Source: Singulisphaera sp. GP187
GTDB lineage: Bacteria; Planctomycetota; Planctomycetia; Gemmatales; Gemmataceae
Direction of reading: 5' to 3'
Length of the DNA: 47,221 nucleotides
Assembly: GCA_945861245.1 (NCBI GenBank)
Contig: CAMAUE010000024.1
Location: 1-47,221 of the forward strand
Shown in pieces: positions 18,595 through 26,647 of the stretch (position 1 is the first letter of the stretch; every line of letters starts with the position of its first letter). Under the pieces are notes generated by a model. That model had not been told where the DNA came from. It saw only the letters and a program-made list of their open reading frames with translations, and searched no databases. Both the position numbers and the translations under genes were made by a program.

Positions 18595-19599
18595 CTACGC
18601 CTCCCAATACCTCGGCAACCCCGCGGCTAGCATCAGCGCTCGCTTGACGGCGACTTCGACGAGGCGAATCTTGTAGCCGTTTTGGCCGAGCGGTTTCGCG
18701 CCTTCGACGGCGGCGCGGCCGGCGGCGGTGGCGTTGGCTTCGTTGATCGGCCGGCCCTCCAGCGCTCGGGCCGCGGTCTCCGAGAGCAGTGGCGTCGGCG
18801 AAACTTGGCCGAGCACAATGCGAACGCCGGTCGCTTTCTCGCCGTTGCGTCCGCCGGAGAAAGCGACGGCGACCTGCACGATAGGCCAATCGGACGACTG
18901 GCGTTGGCGGACTTCATACGCAGCGCTGTTCAGTCCGCGCACGGGGATGGTGACGCTCGTGACGAGTTCGTTCGCCGCCAGCGAATGTTCGCGATCGTTC
19001 GGGCCGACGGGAGCGGTGTAGAATTTGGCGAGTTCGACATTGCGTCGGCGGTTCTGTGGTCCGAGCACCTCGGCGGAAGCGCCAAGCGCGATCAGGCCGG
19101 TTGCCAATGTCGAGGGACTGGCGATGACGCAGCGATGGTTTTGGGTGAAGATGGCGTGATACTTGTTCTCGCCTTCGATGGCGGAGCACGTGTTGCCGCC
19201 GCGAAGGAGGCAGGGGGAATGTTCGTCGCGAAAGTACCAGCAGCGATTGCGTTGGCAGAGGTTGCCGCCGAGCGTTCCCATGTTGCGGATTTGCGGCCCG
19301 CCGATTTCGCTGGCCGCCATGGTGAGAGCGGGGAACAGTCGGCGAAGGTCGGCATGCGAGCTGATCGTGGCAAGCGTGACGCCGGCGCCGATGGAGGCGC
19401 TGCGTTCGCCGACGGCGATGGTTTTCAGGCCGCCGATCGCGTTAAGGCTGACAACGCGAGCGGGTTGGGCGATGTATTGTTTTTGTAGCGTGAGCAGGTC
19501 GGTGCCGCCCGCGAGCATTTCGGTATTGCCCCAACGCGCCTCGAGCAGCGCGACGGCCTGCTCCGGGGTCGTGGGGCGGAAGTATGCGAAGTTTTTCAT
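18595..19599 (-). CDS. Molybdenum hydroxylase FAD subunit, PaoB-like (334 aa)
   Basis: This is the FAD-binding medium subunit of a xanthine-oxidase-family enzyme (PF00941 with a CO-dehydrogenase flavoprotein C-terminal domain). FAD-binding motifs are AGGTDLLTL at 31-39 and TLGGNLCQRNRC near 108-119. Four cysteines lie in NLCQRNRCWYFRDEHSPC and the following GGNTCSAIEGENKYHA. They match the arrangement that binds an extra [4Fe-4S] cluster in E. coli PaoB (YagS), whose corresponding segment is similar. Electrons would pass from the Mo site via Fe-S centres to FAD. It is the last gene of the operon, 134 bp downstream of the Mo subunit, with a heptamer hairpin between them and a terminator after it. 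Confidence 0.92.
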   Translation of the reverse strand: MKNFAYFRPTTPEQAVALLEARWGNTEMLAGGTDLLTLQKQYIAQPARVVSLNAIGGLKTIAVGERSASIGAGVTLATISSHADLRRLFPALTMAASEIGGPQIRNMGTLGGNLCQRNRCWYFRDEHSPCLLRGGNTCSAIEGENKYHAIFTQNHRCVIASPSTLATGLIALGASAEVLGPQNRRRNVELAKFYTAPVGPNDREHSLAANELVTSVTIPVRGLNSAAYEVRQRQSSDWPIVQVAVAFSGGRNGEKATGVRIVLGQVSPTPLLSETAARALEGRPINEANATAAGRAAVEGAKPLGQNGYKIRLVEVAVKRALMLAAGLPRYWEA

Positions 19600-19645
19600 G
19601 GTTTATCTTTCCGTCGAGGAGGCCAAGATGTATCGTGTTGTTCCA

Positions 19646-19730
19646 AACGAAGAACGAAGAACGAAGAGCGAAATACGAAGAACGAAGGCGAGTATTTTTT
19701 CGTACTTCGCTCTTCGCTCTTCGTACTTTG
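19646..19730. repeat. Heptamer tandem repeat hairpin (CGAAGAA unit)
   Basis: The left half (19646-19688) consists of tandem seven-base units of the type CGAAGAA, with variants CGAAGAG and CGAAATA. The right half (19698-19730) holds the complementary TTCGCTC and TTCGTAC units. Together they can fold into a long hairpin. It lies 3 bp beyond the stop codon of the Mo subunit gene and before the FAD-subunit start, inside one leftward operon. Confidence 0.85.
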
Positions 19731-19733
19731 CAT

Positions 19734-21977
19734 TTACGGATTGCCAGGCTTCCGGCTTGCCAGGGCGGCGAGGACGCGTTCGGGCGTGAACGGGGCGTGG
19801 GAGACGCGGGCGCCGATGGCGTTGAAGATGGCGTTGCCGACCGCCGCCGCCGTGCCGATTGTTGGCGGTTCGCCGATGCCGATGACGCCGCGCTCGGGCA
19901 TATCGTGCATATGAACGTAGATGTTCGGCATGTCGGCGATGCCGCCGAGCTTGTAGAACTCCATGTCGGGATTGACCTGGCGTCCGGTTTGGCGGTCGTA
20001 AATGCACTCTTCGTAGAGTGCGTAATTCAGGCCCATGATGATGCCGCCGGCGACTTGCGATTCGCAGGCGAGTTTGTTGATAATCAAACCGCAGTCTTGC
20101 ACGGTCCAGAAGCGGGAGCAGCGAACGACGCCGGTCTCGGTATCGACTTTGACCTCGGCGATTTGCACGCCGCCGACGCCTTGATTGGTCAGGCGGGTGG
20201 TCCATTCTTCACGCAGGACCGCGTTGCTTTGAAGGTCCTTTTGGACGGGCCAATCGCCATTGGCTTGCACGTTTGGAACACCCATCTGTCGACAAGCATC
20301 GCGGAACGGGATGCGCTGATTGTTGGCCGCATTGACAACGACGCCCGGTGCGATCGATAGCTGATTGCGCTGCACGTTGAGGCGACCCGCCAGAGCGGTG
20401 AGCATCGCCTCGGCGGCGAGTTCAACGGCCTTGAGGATTGCGGGCGACGTGCCAGGGCAGGTCGTCGAGCCGCCGGATGGCGTTGACGGCCCGTGCTGGC
20501 TGTTGCCGATGATGCAGGTGATGTCGGTCGGCTGCAACCCTAGTATCTCAGCGACGATGATCGCCATGACGGTGCGGTGAGCCGTGCCGAGGTCCTGCGA
20601 GGACGATTGCGCGACGACGGTTCCGTCGGCGTTGATGGTAACGCGGGTCGGGTTAGGGCCACGACCGCCGCCGCCCCAGGTGTGCAGGGCCATGCCGAGG
20701 CCAGTCTTGATCGTCCCCTTGCCGCCTTGACCGGGCGCATGCCAGGCTTGATCCCAGCCGCACATCTTGCGGATGATCGCGATCTCGGTGCGATAGATAT
20801 CAGCACGTTGACCGGGGAACGTGCGCGGGTTGGCCTGGCGTTCGGCCATGTCGTTGGGCGGCAGGTTGGCGAGGCGAAGCGTCATTGGGTTGACGTTGAG
20901 TCGCGCCGCCAGGTCATCCAACGCCTGTTCCGTGAGAATGGCATTTTGCGGATGGCCCGGGGCACGCATCGCGCGAGCGGTCTGGATGTTCGTGCGAACG
21001 ACCCGATGGCGACGTTTGATGTTCGGAATCGACGGTCCGTAGACGTACGGCAGCAGGCCGAAGTTGACGGTCGGTCCGCGGTTGACGCCGCCGGTTCCGT
21101 AGCAATCGACTTCGTAGCCGGTGAGACGCCCTTCTTTCGTGCCGCCAATCTTGACAGTACCGTAAGCGGACGGCCGAATGCCGCCGACGGTCACTTCCTC
21201 GGCTCGGTCGAGCATGAGTTTGACCGGTTGGCGCGTCGAGCGAGCCAATTCGGCGGCGGCGATGCCCTGGATGTCCGGTCCGAATTTGCTGCCGAACCCG
21301 CCGCCCATGTAATTGCAGATGCAGGTGACCTCGCCTGGCTTGAGCTTGAAGTGCACACGCAAACCTTCCGCCGTGTTGGGGACGGCTTGCGTCGATGCCC
21401 ACACGGTGAGGTTTTCCTGCTTCGCGTCCCACTCGGCGACGAGGCCGTGCGATTCGAGGCACTGGTGCGAGATGACGGCGATGCCGTAGCTCGCCTCGTG
21501 CGTCGCAGCGGCGCCTTGGAAGGCAACGGTGTCGAAGTTATCGGTCGCGAAATCGCCGGCGGCGACGATGTTGTTGGCCCCAAGCCCGCCTGTAACGTTG
21601 GTCTGCGCCGTCAGCGAGTCGGCTTCCTTCACGACGTGCTGCTGCACGTTGTACTCGACGCGAATCGCACGAAGGCAGTCCTCGGCGTGCTCTTCCGTGT
21701 CGGCACAGATGGCGACAATCTCATCGCCGGCGAAGAACAGTTCCGCGCCCGCCTTCTTGATGAGGTAGATGCCGCGGAATCCGGCGGTCTTTTCCGCAGC
21801 TGCGGTGTCGATCGTTTTGATCGTCGCATGCGCGTGCGGCGAACGCAAGATGCGTGCGTGCAACATGCGAGGTCGGTTGATGTCGAAGCTATATTTTGCG
21901 CGTCCGGTGGCTTTTTCGATGCCGTCGAGACGTTGGATTCGCGTGCCGATCAGTCGGCGAGTTACTGGCCATGGCAT
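19734..21977 (-). CDS. Molybdenum hydroxylase large (molybdopterin) subunit, PaoC/XdhA-like (747 aa)
   Basis: This is the catalytic large subunit of a xanthine-oxidase-family enzyme. The aldehyde oxidase/xanthine dehydrogenase a/b hammerhead domain occupies about 17-140 (GIEKATGRAKYSFDI, ILRSPHAHATIKTIDT), followed by the molybdopterin-binding domains with NYMGGGFGSKFGPD, RAMRAPGHPQNAILTEQALD and SSQDLGTAHRTVMAIIVAE. The catalytic glutamate sits in the usual GIGEPPTIGTAAAVGNAIF near 705-723. There is no signal peptide; in PaoABC-type enzymes the folded complex is exported using the Tat signal of the small subunit, which fits here. AAGGACC precedes the ATG. The substrate, probably an aldehyde or N-heterocycle, is not determined. 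Confidence 0.93.
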   Translation of the reverse strand: MPWPVTRRLIGTRIQRLDGIEKATGRAKYSFDINRPRMLHARILRSPHAHATIKTIDTAAAEKTAGFRGIYLIKKAGAELFFAGDEIVAICADTEEHAEDCLRAIRVEYNVQQHVVKEADSLTAQTNVTGGLGANNIVAAGDFATDNFDTVAFQGAAATHEASYGIAVISHQCLESHGLVAEWDAKQENLTVWASTQAVPNTAEGLRVHFKLKPGEVTCICNYMGGGFGSKFGPDIQGIAAAELARSTRQPVKLMLDRAEEVTVGGIRPSAYGTVKIGGTKEGRLTGYEVDCYGTGGVNRGPTVNFGLLPYVYGPSIPNIKRRHRVVRTNIQTARAMRAPGHPQNAILTEQALDDLAARLNVNPMTLRLANLPPNDMAERQANPRTFPGQRADIYRTEIAIIRKMCGWDQAWHAPGQGGKGTIKTGLGMALHTWGGGGRGPNPTRVTINADGTVVAQSSSQDLGTAHRTVMAIIVAEILGLQPTDITCIIGNSQHGPSTPSGGSTTCPGTSPAILKAVELAAEAMLTALAGRLNVQRNQLSIAPGVVVNAANNQRIPFRDACRQMGVPNVQANGDWPVQKDLQSNAVLREEWTTRLTNQGVGGVQIAEVKVDTETGVVRCSRFWTVQDCGLIINKLACESQVAGGIIMGLNYALYEECIYDRQTGRQVNPDMEFYKLGGIADMPNIYVHMHDMPERGVIGIGEPPTIGTAAAVGNAIFNAIGARVSHAPFTPERVLAALASRKPGNP

Positions 21978-21997
21978 GGTGTGTGGTCCTTATGTTA

Positions 21998-22055
21998 TTC
22001 CGCTTGCGGCTTAGCGCTCGCGTGGGATATTCCGAGCGCTAAGCCGCAAGCGGAA
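21998..22055. repeat. GCTTGCGG-family hairpin inside the molybdenum hydroxylase operon
   Basis: Perfect 23-bp arms (21998-22020 and 22033-22055) with a 12-nt loop. It lies between the small-subunit stop (22094) and the large-subunit start (21977), so any termination here must be partial. A role in mRNA processing or in setting subunit ratios is possible but inferred. Confidence 0.85.
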
Positions 22056-22093
22056 ATCCCAACCAGGGAATGGTAATTTCGTCGAATAAACCG

Positions 22094-22732
22094 TTAGTTC
22101 CCGCGTTTCGTATTGCACAGCGAGTAGATGGCATCGCGCATTTGTTCGTAGGTGCCGCAGCGGCAGATGTTGCCTTGCAAGCCGCGTTCGACTTCCGCGG
22201 GCGTGGCCTGCGGGTTGGCTTCGAGAACTGCTTTCATGGCGACGACGAAGCCTGGCGTGCAGAAGCCGCACTGTTGCGCGTCGGTACGGGCGAAGGCCAC
22301 CGGAATCGCATCGGCTTTGCCGTCGTTGTAGAGACTTTCAGCGGTGCGGATCGCTTTGCCTTGCGCTTCGATGGCGAGCATGGTGCAGGAATAGACGACT
22401 TTGCCGTCGAGCATCACGGTGCAGGCGCCGCAGGTTGCGCGATCGCAGACACGCTTGCAACCGGTGACGTCGAGATAGTTGCGCAGCGCATCAAGCAACG
22501 TCACGCGCGGCTCGACGCTGGTCTGAACATCGCGGCCATTGACGTTGAGGGTGATCTTGGCGGCGCCGGGGCCAACGGCGGGAACCGGTCCGCCGCCGCC
22601 GGGTTGCAATTCGGCAGCTGGCGTGTCGGACGCGGCGAATCCAGTCAGCGCGGTGGCGGTGACAGCGGCGCCGGTCCCTTGCAAAAACTGACGCCGCGAC
22701 GGGCCGGCCTCAGTCGTTTCGAGTTCGATCAT
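22094..22732 (-). CDS. Molybdenum hydroxylase [2Fe-2S] subunit with Tat signal, PaoA-like (212 aa)
   Basis: This is the small iron-sulfur subunit of the xanthine-oxidase-family enzyme. A twin-arginine signal is present (SRRQFLQG at 12-19, then a hydrophobic Ala/Thr-rich segment). The plant-type ferredoxin domain carries the first cluster cysteines in CKRVCDRATCGAC with a further Cys in VVYSC. The C-terminal helical domain carries the second cluster cysteines in QCGFCTPG and NICRCGTYEQM. Electrons from the Mo centre pass through both clusters to the FAD subunit. It is the first gene of the leftward operon, with GGGAAGGG upstream of its ATG. The Tat signal on this subunit only matches E. coli PaoA and implies a periplasmic enzyme. 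Confidence 0.94.
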   Translation of the reverse strand: MIELETTEAGPSRRQFLQGTGAAVTATALTGFAASDTPAAELQPGGGGPVPAVGPGAAKITLNVNGRDVQTSVEPRVTLLDALRNYLDVTGCKRVCDRATCGACTVMLDGKVVYSCTMLAIEAQGKAIRTAESLYNDGKADAIPVAFARTDAQQCGFCTPGFVVAMKAVLEANPQATPAEVERGLQGNICRCGTYEQMRDAIYSLCNTKRGN

Positions 22733-22862
22733 GGTTTACCCTTCCCAAAAGAATCCGCGCAATCGCGGTGGTAGCGACGAATGAAGGCACAGGGGATTGT
22801 AAATGGAGTTTCGCCCACGTCAAGAAATATCCGGGGAAAATTTAATTTCCTTGGCTGAGCTA

Positions 22863-22923
22863 GAGTCAGAGCCGCGCACGCAGTAAGCGGTTGGAACCTA
22901 CGGCAACCGTACGTTCCAACCGC
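22863..22923. repeat. Degenerate relative of the 3866-4087 element, with a small hairpin
   Basis: Positions 22863-22897 resemble the left end of the MITE-like element at 3866 (shared pattern GTCAGAGCC.CGCACG.AGTA followed by GGTT.GAAC). Here the similarity ends in an 11-bp hairpin (22887-22897 with 22913-22923, arm GCGGTTGGAAC). It lies in the intergenic region upstream of the [2Fe-2S] subunit gene. Confidence 0.55.
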
Positions 22924-22961
22924 TCAGGATAATCGAAATTACGTCTTTCCGATTTCGATTC

Positions 22962-23017
22962 GCCGCTTGCGGCTTAGCGCTCGCGTGGTACCTGCCGAGC
23001 GCTAAGCCGCAAGCGGC
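22962..23017. terminator. GCTTGCGG-family hairpin after the DUF1501 gene
   Basis: Perfect 22-bp arms (22962-22983 and 22996-23017) with a 12-nt loop. It begins 15 bp after the stop of the leftward DUF1501 gene, at the end of the DUF1549-DUF1501 unit. This placement suggests a 3' end structure. No T-run follows, so intrinsic termination is not certain. Confidence 0.65.
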
Positions 23018-23032
23018 AAATCACGAGCGTCA

Positions 23033-24319
23033 TCAGAACAACTCGCGCACATGTTGCCCACCGTCGACGATGCGGATCGGGCGGCCGATCGGCGTCTGGT
23101 TTTCTTTGCGTGGGTCGATGCCCAGGGCGTGGCAGAAGGTGCAGAAGAGGTCGGCGACACCGACGGGGCGGTTGGCGATGTCGTTGCCTCCGGCACTCGT
23201 CGAGCCGATGACGCGCCCGCCACGCACACCGCCGCCCGCCATGGCGACGCTGAACGCACGTGGGTAGTGATCACGGCCATTGTTAGCGTTGATTCGCGGC
23301 GTACGGCCGAACTCGCCCATACAGATGATGAGCGTGCGATCCAGCCGGCCACGCTCGCGCAAGTCGCGAACGAGCGAAGCGAAGCCGGCGTCGGCCTGGC
23401 CACTCAGACGGGTCGTCGTCTCGAAGTTATTCTGGTGCGTGTCCCAACCGTTCAATTCGACCTCGACAAACGTCACGCCGGTTTCGATCAATCGCCGGGC
23501 GAGCAAGCAACCCTGGCCAAACGTATTGCGGCCATAGCGATCGCGCGTGGCACCGGTCTCGCGCGCCAGGTCGAACGCTTGCAACCGCGGACTGCGGACC
23601 ATGCTGGCGGCGGTGTTGACGATCGCCCGGTGATCGCGCACACGGGCCTCGCCGCCGGATTCCGAGAAATCCTGTTCGAGGTCCTGCATCAGATTCAAGC
23701 GCCGATTGAATCGCGCCTGCGTGGCTTCGGCAGGTAGCTGCGTGTTGTTCGGCATTTGATTCGGATCGCCGACGACGAACGGCGAGACCTGCATGCCGAG
23801 AAAGCCCGAGCCGAGCGTCGTGAAGCGATTGCCCACGCTGACGAAGTGAGGCAGATCGAAATCGCGCGGGGCGATCTCGTTGGCGACGAGCGAGCCAATG
23901 CTCGGATGGCGCACGCCGCCGGCCGGGATGTAACCGGTGTGCATGAGGTAGGTCGCCCGTTGATGTTCGCCTTCGCGGTTGTTCATCGAGCGGATGAGCG
24001 AGATGTCGCCCATCTCCCGGGCGACGTTCGTCCACGCGCTGGCGATGCTGACTCCCGCGACGGCTGTCTGTACCGCCGTCGTCGGCCCGCCGTTGGCATG
24101 GCCAGGTTTCGGGTCGAACGTCTCGAATTGGCTCGGCGCACCGCGCATGAAGAGCAACACGCATGACATCTGGCGCCGGCGCAATTCTTGTGCGTGCATC
24201 GTCAGCGCGTCGAATATGCCGACGCCCGCAGCCCCGGCAGCGGCAGTACGCATAAACGAGCGCCGGCTCAATACGCCATCGCTATTGGTCTTTGCTTGCA
24301 TGATCGATTGAAGCGTCAT
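23033..24319 (-). CDS. DUF1501 domain-containing protein (428 aa)
   Basis: This is a second DUF1501 (PF07394) protein. A Tat-like signal is visible (SRRSFMRTAAAGAAG from residue 18). Family motifs are LLFMRGAPSQFETFDPKPG, NGWDTHQNNF and CMGEFGRTPRINANNGRDHYP. It lies 75 bp downstream of the DUF1549/DUF1553 gene in the usual planctomycete pairing, so both proteins probably work together at or outside the membrane; the substrate is unknown. The Met at 24319 has only a modest ribosome binding site (AGGGG nine bases upstream); an in-frame Met six codons later is possible. A heptamer hairpin lies between the two genes and a GC-rich hairpin follows the stop. Confidence 0.93.
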   Translation of the reverse strand: MTLQSIMQAKTNSDGVLSRRSFMRTAAAGAAGVGIFDALTMHAQELRRRQMSCVLLFMRGAPSQFETFDPKPGHANGGPTTAVQTAVAGVSIASAWTNVAREMGDISLIRSMNNREGEHQRATYLMHTGYIPAGGVRHPSIGSLVANEIAPRDFDLPHFVSVGNRFTTLGSGFLGMQVSPFVVGDPNQMPNNTQLPAEATQARFNRRLNLMQDLEQDFSESGGEARVRDHRAIVNTAASMVRSPRLQAFDLARETGATRDRYGRNTFGQGCLLARRLIETGVTFVEVELNGWDTHQNNFETTTRLSGQADAGFASLVRDLRERGRLDRTLIICMGEFGRTPRINANNGRDHYPRAFSVAMAGGGVRGGRVIGSTSAGGNDIANRPVGVADLFCTFCHALGIDPRKENQTPIGRPIRIVDGGQHVRELF

Positions 24320-24344
24320 CGGAAAAACCCCTAAGTAATTTCAG

Positions 24345-24386
24345 ATTGCAAATTGCAAATTGCTTTCTCAATTTGCAATTTGCAAT
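24345..24386. repeat. Heptamer tandem repeat hairpin (AAATTGC unit)
   Basis: Perfect 18-bp arms (24345-24362 and 24369-24386) made of the seven-base unit AAATTGC and its complement, with a 6-nt loop. It lies 8 bp beyond the stop of the DUF1549 gene and before the DUF1501 start, both leftward. Confidence 0.88.
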
Positions 24387-24394
24387 GATTCGCG

Positions 24395-26179
24395 TTAACG
24401 CCGCATCTGGTACTCGGTCGAGTTAATCAGCGCCCAGAGGATGTCCTCGAAGGCTTCGTTGCGATCGCCAATGTTTTCGATAAACTCCCGGCAACGGGTG
24501 AGTTCGCGGTCGGTCGGTCGTCGGCTGAGCGTCTTCAGGTAGACCGCACGAATCGCTTCGTCATTTTGGCTGTAGGTCGCAAGCACTTTGCCCAACATGT
24601 TGCTCCCGGACGCCTTGACTTTTGCCTGAATTTGCAGATTGTTCATGAGGATCAAGGCCTGGCTGATGCTGCCTTCGATTTCTTCGGGTCGGCTGGATGG
24701 GTCGAAAGCGAACTCGCGTTTGAACTGCTGCTCCAGGCCGCCGAAGCGTGCGAAGGGTCCGCCGGCTGCGCCGCCTTTGCCAAAACCGAACCCGCCCTGG
24801 CTGATTGGGCCAAGCGTGTTGGTCAGCGACTGCCACAGGGCGTTGGAGTCCATGCGCACCGGATTGCGCGTGGCGAAGAGCAGGTGCTCGTCGCCGGATT
24901 CACCTGGGCGGATTTGGCGTTGGTAGGCATCGCTGCTCATGATGTCGCGGAAGAGTTGTTTGATATCGTAGCCGTTGCCTCGGAAGGCGGCGGAAACTCG
25001 GGCGACGACGATGGGCATCATCGCGTCTTTCTGCGGGCCGAGATCGTCGATCGGCATATAGAACGACTGTCCCATGAATTCGCCCCAGGTGCGATTGACG
25101 AAGGCGGCGGCGAACCACGGATCGTCCTTGGAGACGACGTAATCCGCAAGTGCCTTTCGGCGAGCGTCATCGCTCAAGCCACCCGCTCCGCCGAACCCGC
25201 CTTTACCGAATCCACCCTTGGGGAAGCCGCCCTTCTGTCCGTTGATGATGACAGGCCCGGTGGCTTTGCCCGGCGACTTGCCGTCGAGGAAGCGCGGGCT
25301 CATCGACGTGCGCTTTTTCGGATCGTCTTTATCTGGCATGCCGTGTTCACCGAACGGGATGGCGCGAATCTCAGCCCCGATGAACTTCATCTCTTCACGC
25401 ACCGGAATGCTGCGATAGCGTGCGAAGAAAGCCGCGAACTCGTGGAAGTTTTGCCGTTTCCAGACATCGCTCGGATGATCATGGCACTGGGCACACTGAA
25501 TCTGGATACCGAGGAAGATGCGCGACGCTTCTGCCGCGATCTCGGTGACGGCGTCTTCGCCGCGGCGCGAGATCAGGAAAAAAGCTTGGCCATTCTTGTC
25601 CGGTTCGGCATTCAGCATCTTGCCCGAGCTTGTCAAGATGTCGCGCGTGATGCTGTCCCAACCCTTGTTCGCTTTGAACTGCTCGACCAGCCAGCGTTCA
25701 AAGTGCGGCACAAGCGGCAGACTTTGAAAGTTCAATTCCGCTCGACTCGTGACAACAGTGCGCCAGTATTGGCCCCAATGCCTGGCATATTCGTTGCTAT
25801 CGAGCAGTTTGTCGATCAGCTTCAAACGCTTGTCAGACGAACCGTCCTGCCCAAAAGCCGCGATGTCCGAAGGCGTCGGCAGCCGACCGGTGAGGTCGAG
25901 GTACACGCGGCGAATAAACTGCTCGTCGGTCGTACGGCCCGCGGCTTTGACGTTGACCTTCGCAAGTTCGGCGTTGATAAGCTGATCGATTTCGCCTTTT
26001 GCCAACGGCTTGGTCGAGGCTTTCAACCAGTCCTTTGCGTCGAGCGTGCCGACGGGAAGCTGGACGACGGGTTTCTTCGCGGAATCCTTGGCCGGCGGAT
26101 CGGCACTGAGCGAACCGACGACCAGAAGCGCCAGCAAGCTTGTGCAGACAATCTGTAGGAATCTAGCGAAACGATGCAT
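24395..26179 (-). CDS. DUF1549/DUF1553 domain-containing secreted protein (594 aa)
   Basis: This is a planctomycete PSD-type protein with an N-terminal DUF1549 domain (PF07583) and a C-terminal DUF1553 domain (PF07587). It has a Sec signal (about 1-25, LLALLVVGSLSA). DUF1549 is recognisable in INAELAKVNVKAAGRTTDEQFIRR and DLTGRLPTPSD near its start and in CAQCHDHPSDVW, a CxxCH motif. DUF1553 appears in FAAAFVNRTWGEFMGQSF, RDIMSSDAYQRQ and the terminal LWALINSTEYQMRR. The middle contains glycine-rich blocks (KGGFPKGGFGKGGFGGAGG and GGFGFGKGGAAGG) that are probably flexible. The Met at 26179 has AGGGGA upstream and starts the signal peptide. CxxCH could bind haem, but single motifs in this family are of unproven use. 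Confidence 0.92.
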   Translation of the reverse strand: MHRFARFLQIVCTSLLALLVVGSLSADPPAKDSAKKPVVQLPVGTLDAKDWLKASTKPLAKGEIDQLINAELAKVNVKAAGRTTDEQFIRRVYLDLTGRLPTPSDIAAFGQDGSSDKRLKLIDKLLDSNEYARHWGQYWRTVVTSRAELNFQSLPLVPHFERWLVEQFKANKGWDSITRDILTSSGKMLNAEPDKNGQAFFLISRRGEDAVTEIAAEASRIFLGIQIQCAQCHDHPSDVWKRQNFHEFAAFFARYRSIPVREEMKFIGAEIRAIPFGEHGMPDKDDPKKRTSMSPRFLDGKSPGKATGPVIINGQKGGFPKGGFGKGGFGGAGGLSDDARRKALADYVVSKDDPWFAAAFVNRTWGEFMGQSFYMPIDDLGPQKDAMMPIVVARVSAAFRGNGYDIKQLFRDIMSSDAYQRQIRPGESGDEHLLFATRNPVRMDSNALWQSLTNTLGPISQGGFGFGKGGAAGGPFARFGGLEQQFKREFAFDPSSRPEEIEGSISQALILMNNLQIQAKVKASGSNMLGKVLATYSQNDEAIRAVYLKTLSRRPTDRELTRCREFIENIGDRNEAFEDILWALINSTEYQMRR

Positions 26180-26647
26180 TGTGTGTCCCCTAATGTTCGA
26201 GACGGGAAGACCACATTTGATGACATGGAAAGAGTTTCTCCAGATGGATGATAGCATGTTTCAAATGAAAAAACGATGAAAGATGACGGTGAACGCAGCC
26301 GGCTATACGTCGCGCTGTAGAACTTGTCGCTTTTCCTAACCGATCAGAGCATTTCCGAGCCGCGACCGTAAGGGAGAGGCCGACATAAACCGCAGGGCAT
26401 CCTGTCGGCCGCTCCCTTACGGTCGCGGCTCGGAAATGCGTCAAACGTATAGACTTTTTCATTGATATTCCATCTTTGTAATTATTACAAAAGAACATAT
26501 GCCCACTGGATCGTTGTTTTTTTGTAAATGATCCTTTCGTCTGTGCAACGAGCACTATATTTTCTTTGATGCGATGTCATCCAGATGTTGCGTTGGTCAC
26601 GTGGATAACCGTGCCGATATTGAAAATTAATTTGGGAGTTCGATCCG
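26180..26647. other. Divergent intergenic region
   Basis: About 470 bp between the leftward DUF1549 gene and the rightward dehydrogenase gene. It must contain promoters for both, but none is close to consensus. It holds the long hairpin at 26350-26438 and, at about 26485-26526, a small A/T-rich inverted repeat with TTACAAAA and TTTTGTAA arms. A 121-codon open frame on the minus strand runs through the hairpin and is not credible as a gene. Confidence 0.6.
26350..26438. repeat. Long hairpin with 27-bp perfect arms in a divergent promoter region
   Basis: Arms 26350-26376 and 26412-26438 are perfect complements, with the core GAGCCGCGACCGTAAGGGAG. Immediately inside them GGCCGACA (26378-26385) pairs with TGTCGGCC (26403-26410), so the stem can extend to about 35 bp. 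It resembles the other intergenic hairpins in design but sits between divergent genes, where it cannot end either transcript. Confidence 0.85.

Noticed and set aside
20577-22076. 499-codon open frame opposite the molybdopterin subunit gene
   Set aside because: The minus-strand protein has all expected motifs of the molybdenum hydroxylase large subunit; the plus-strand reading is its shadow.
24566-26158. 530-codon open frame opposite the DUF1549/DUF1553 gene
   Set aside because: The minus strand encodes the recognised protein with signal peptide and ribosome binding site; the plus-strand frame has neither.
26190-26555. 121-codon minus-strand frame in the divergent intergenic region
   Set aside because: Its middle third is the two arms of the hairpin at 26350-26438, so it is not a credible coding sequence.
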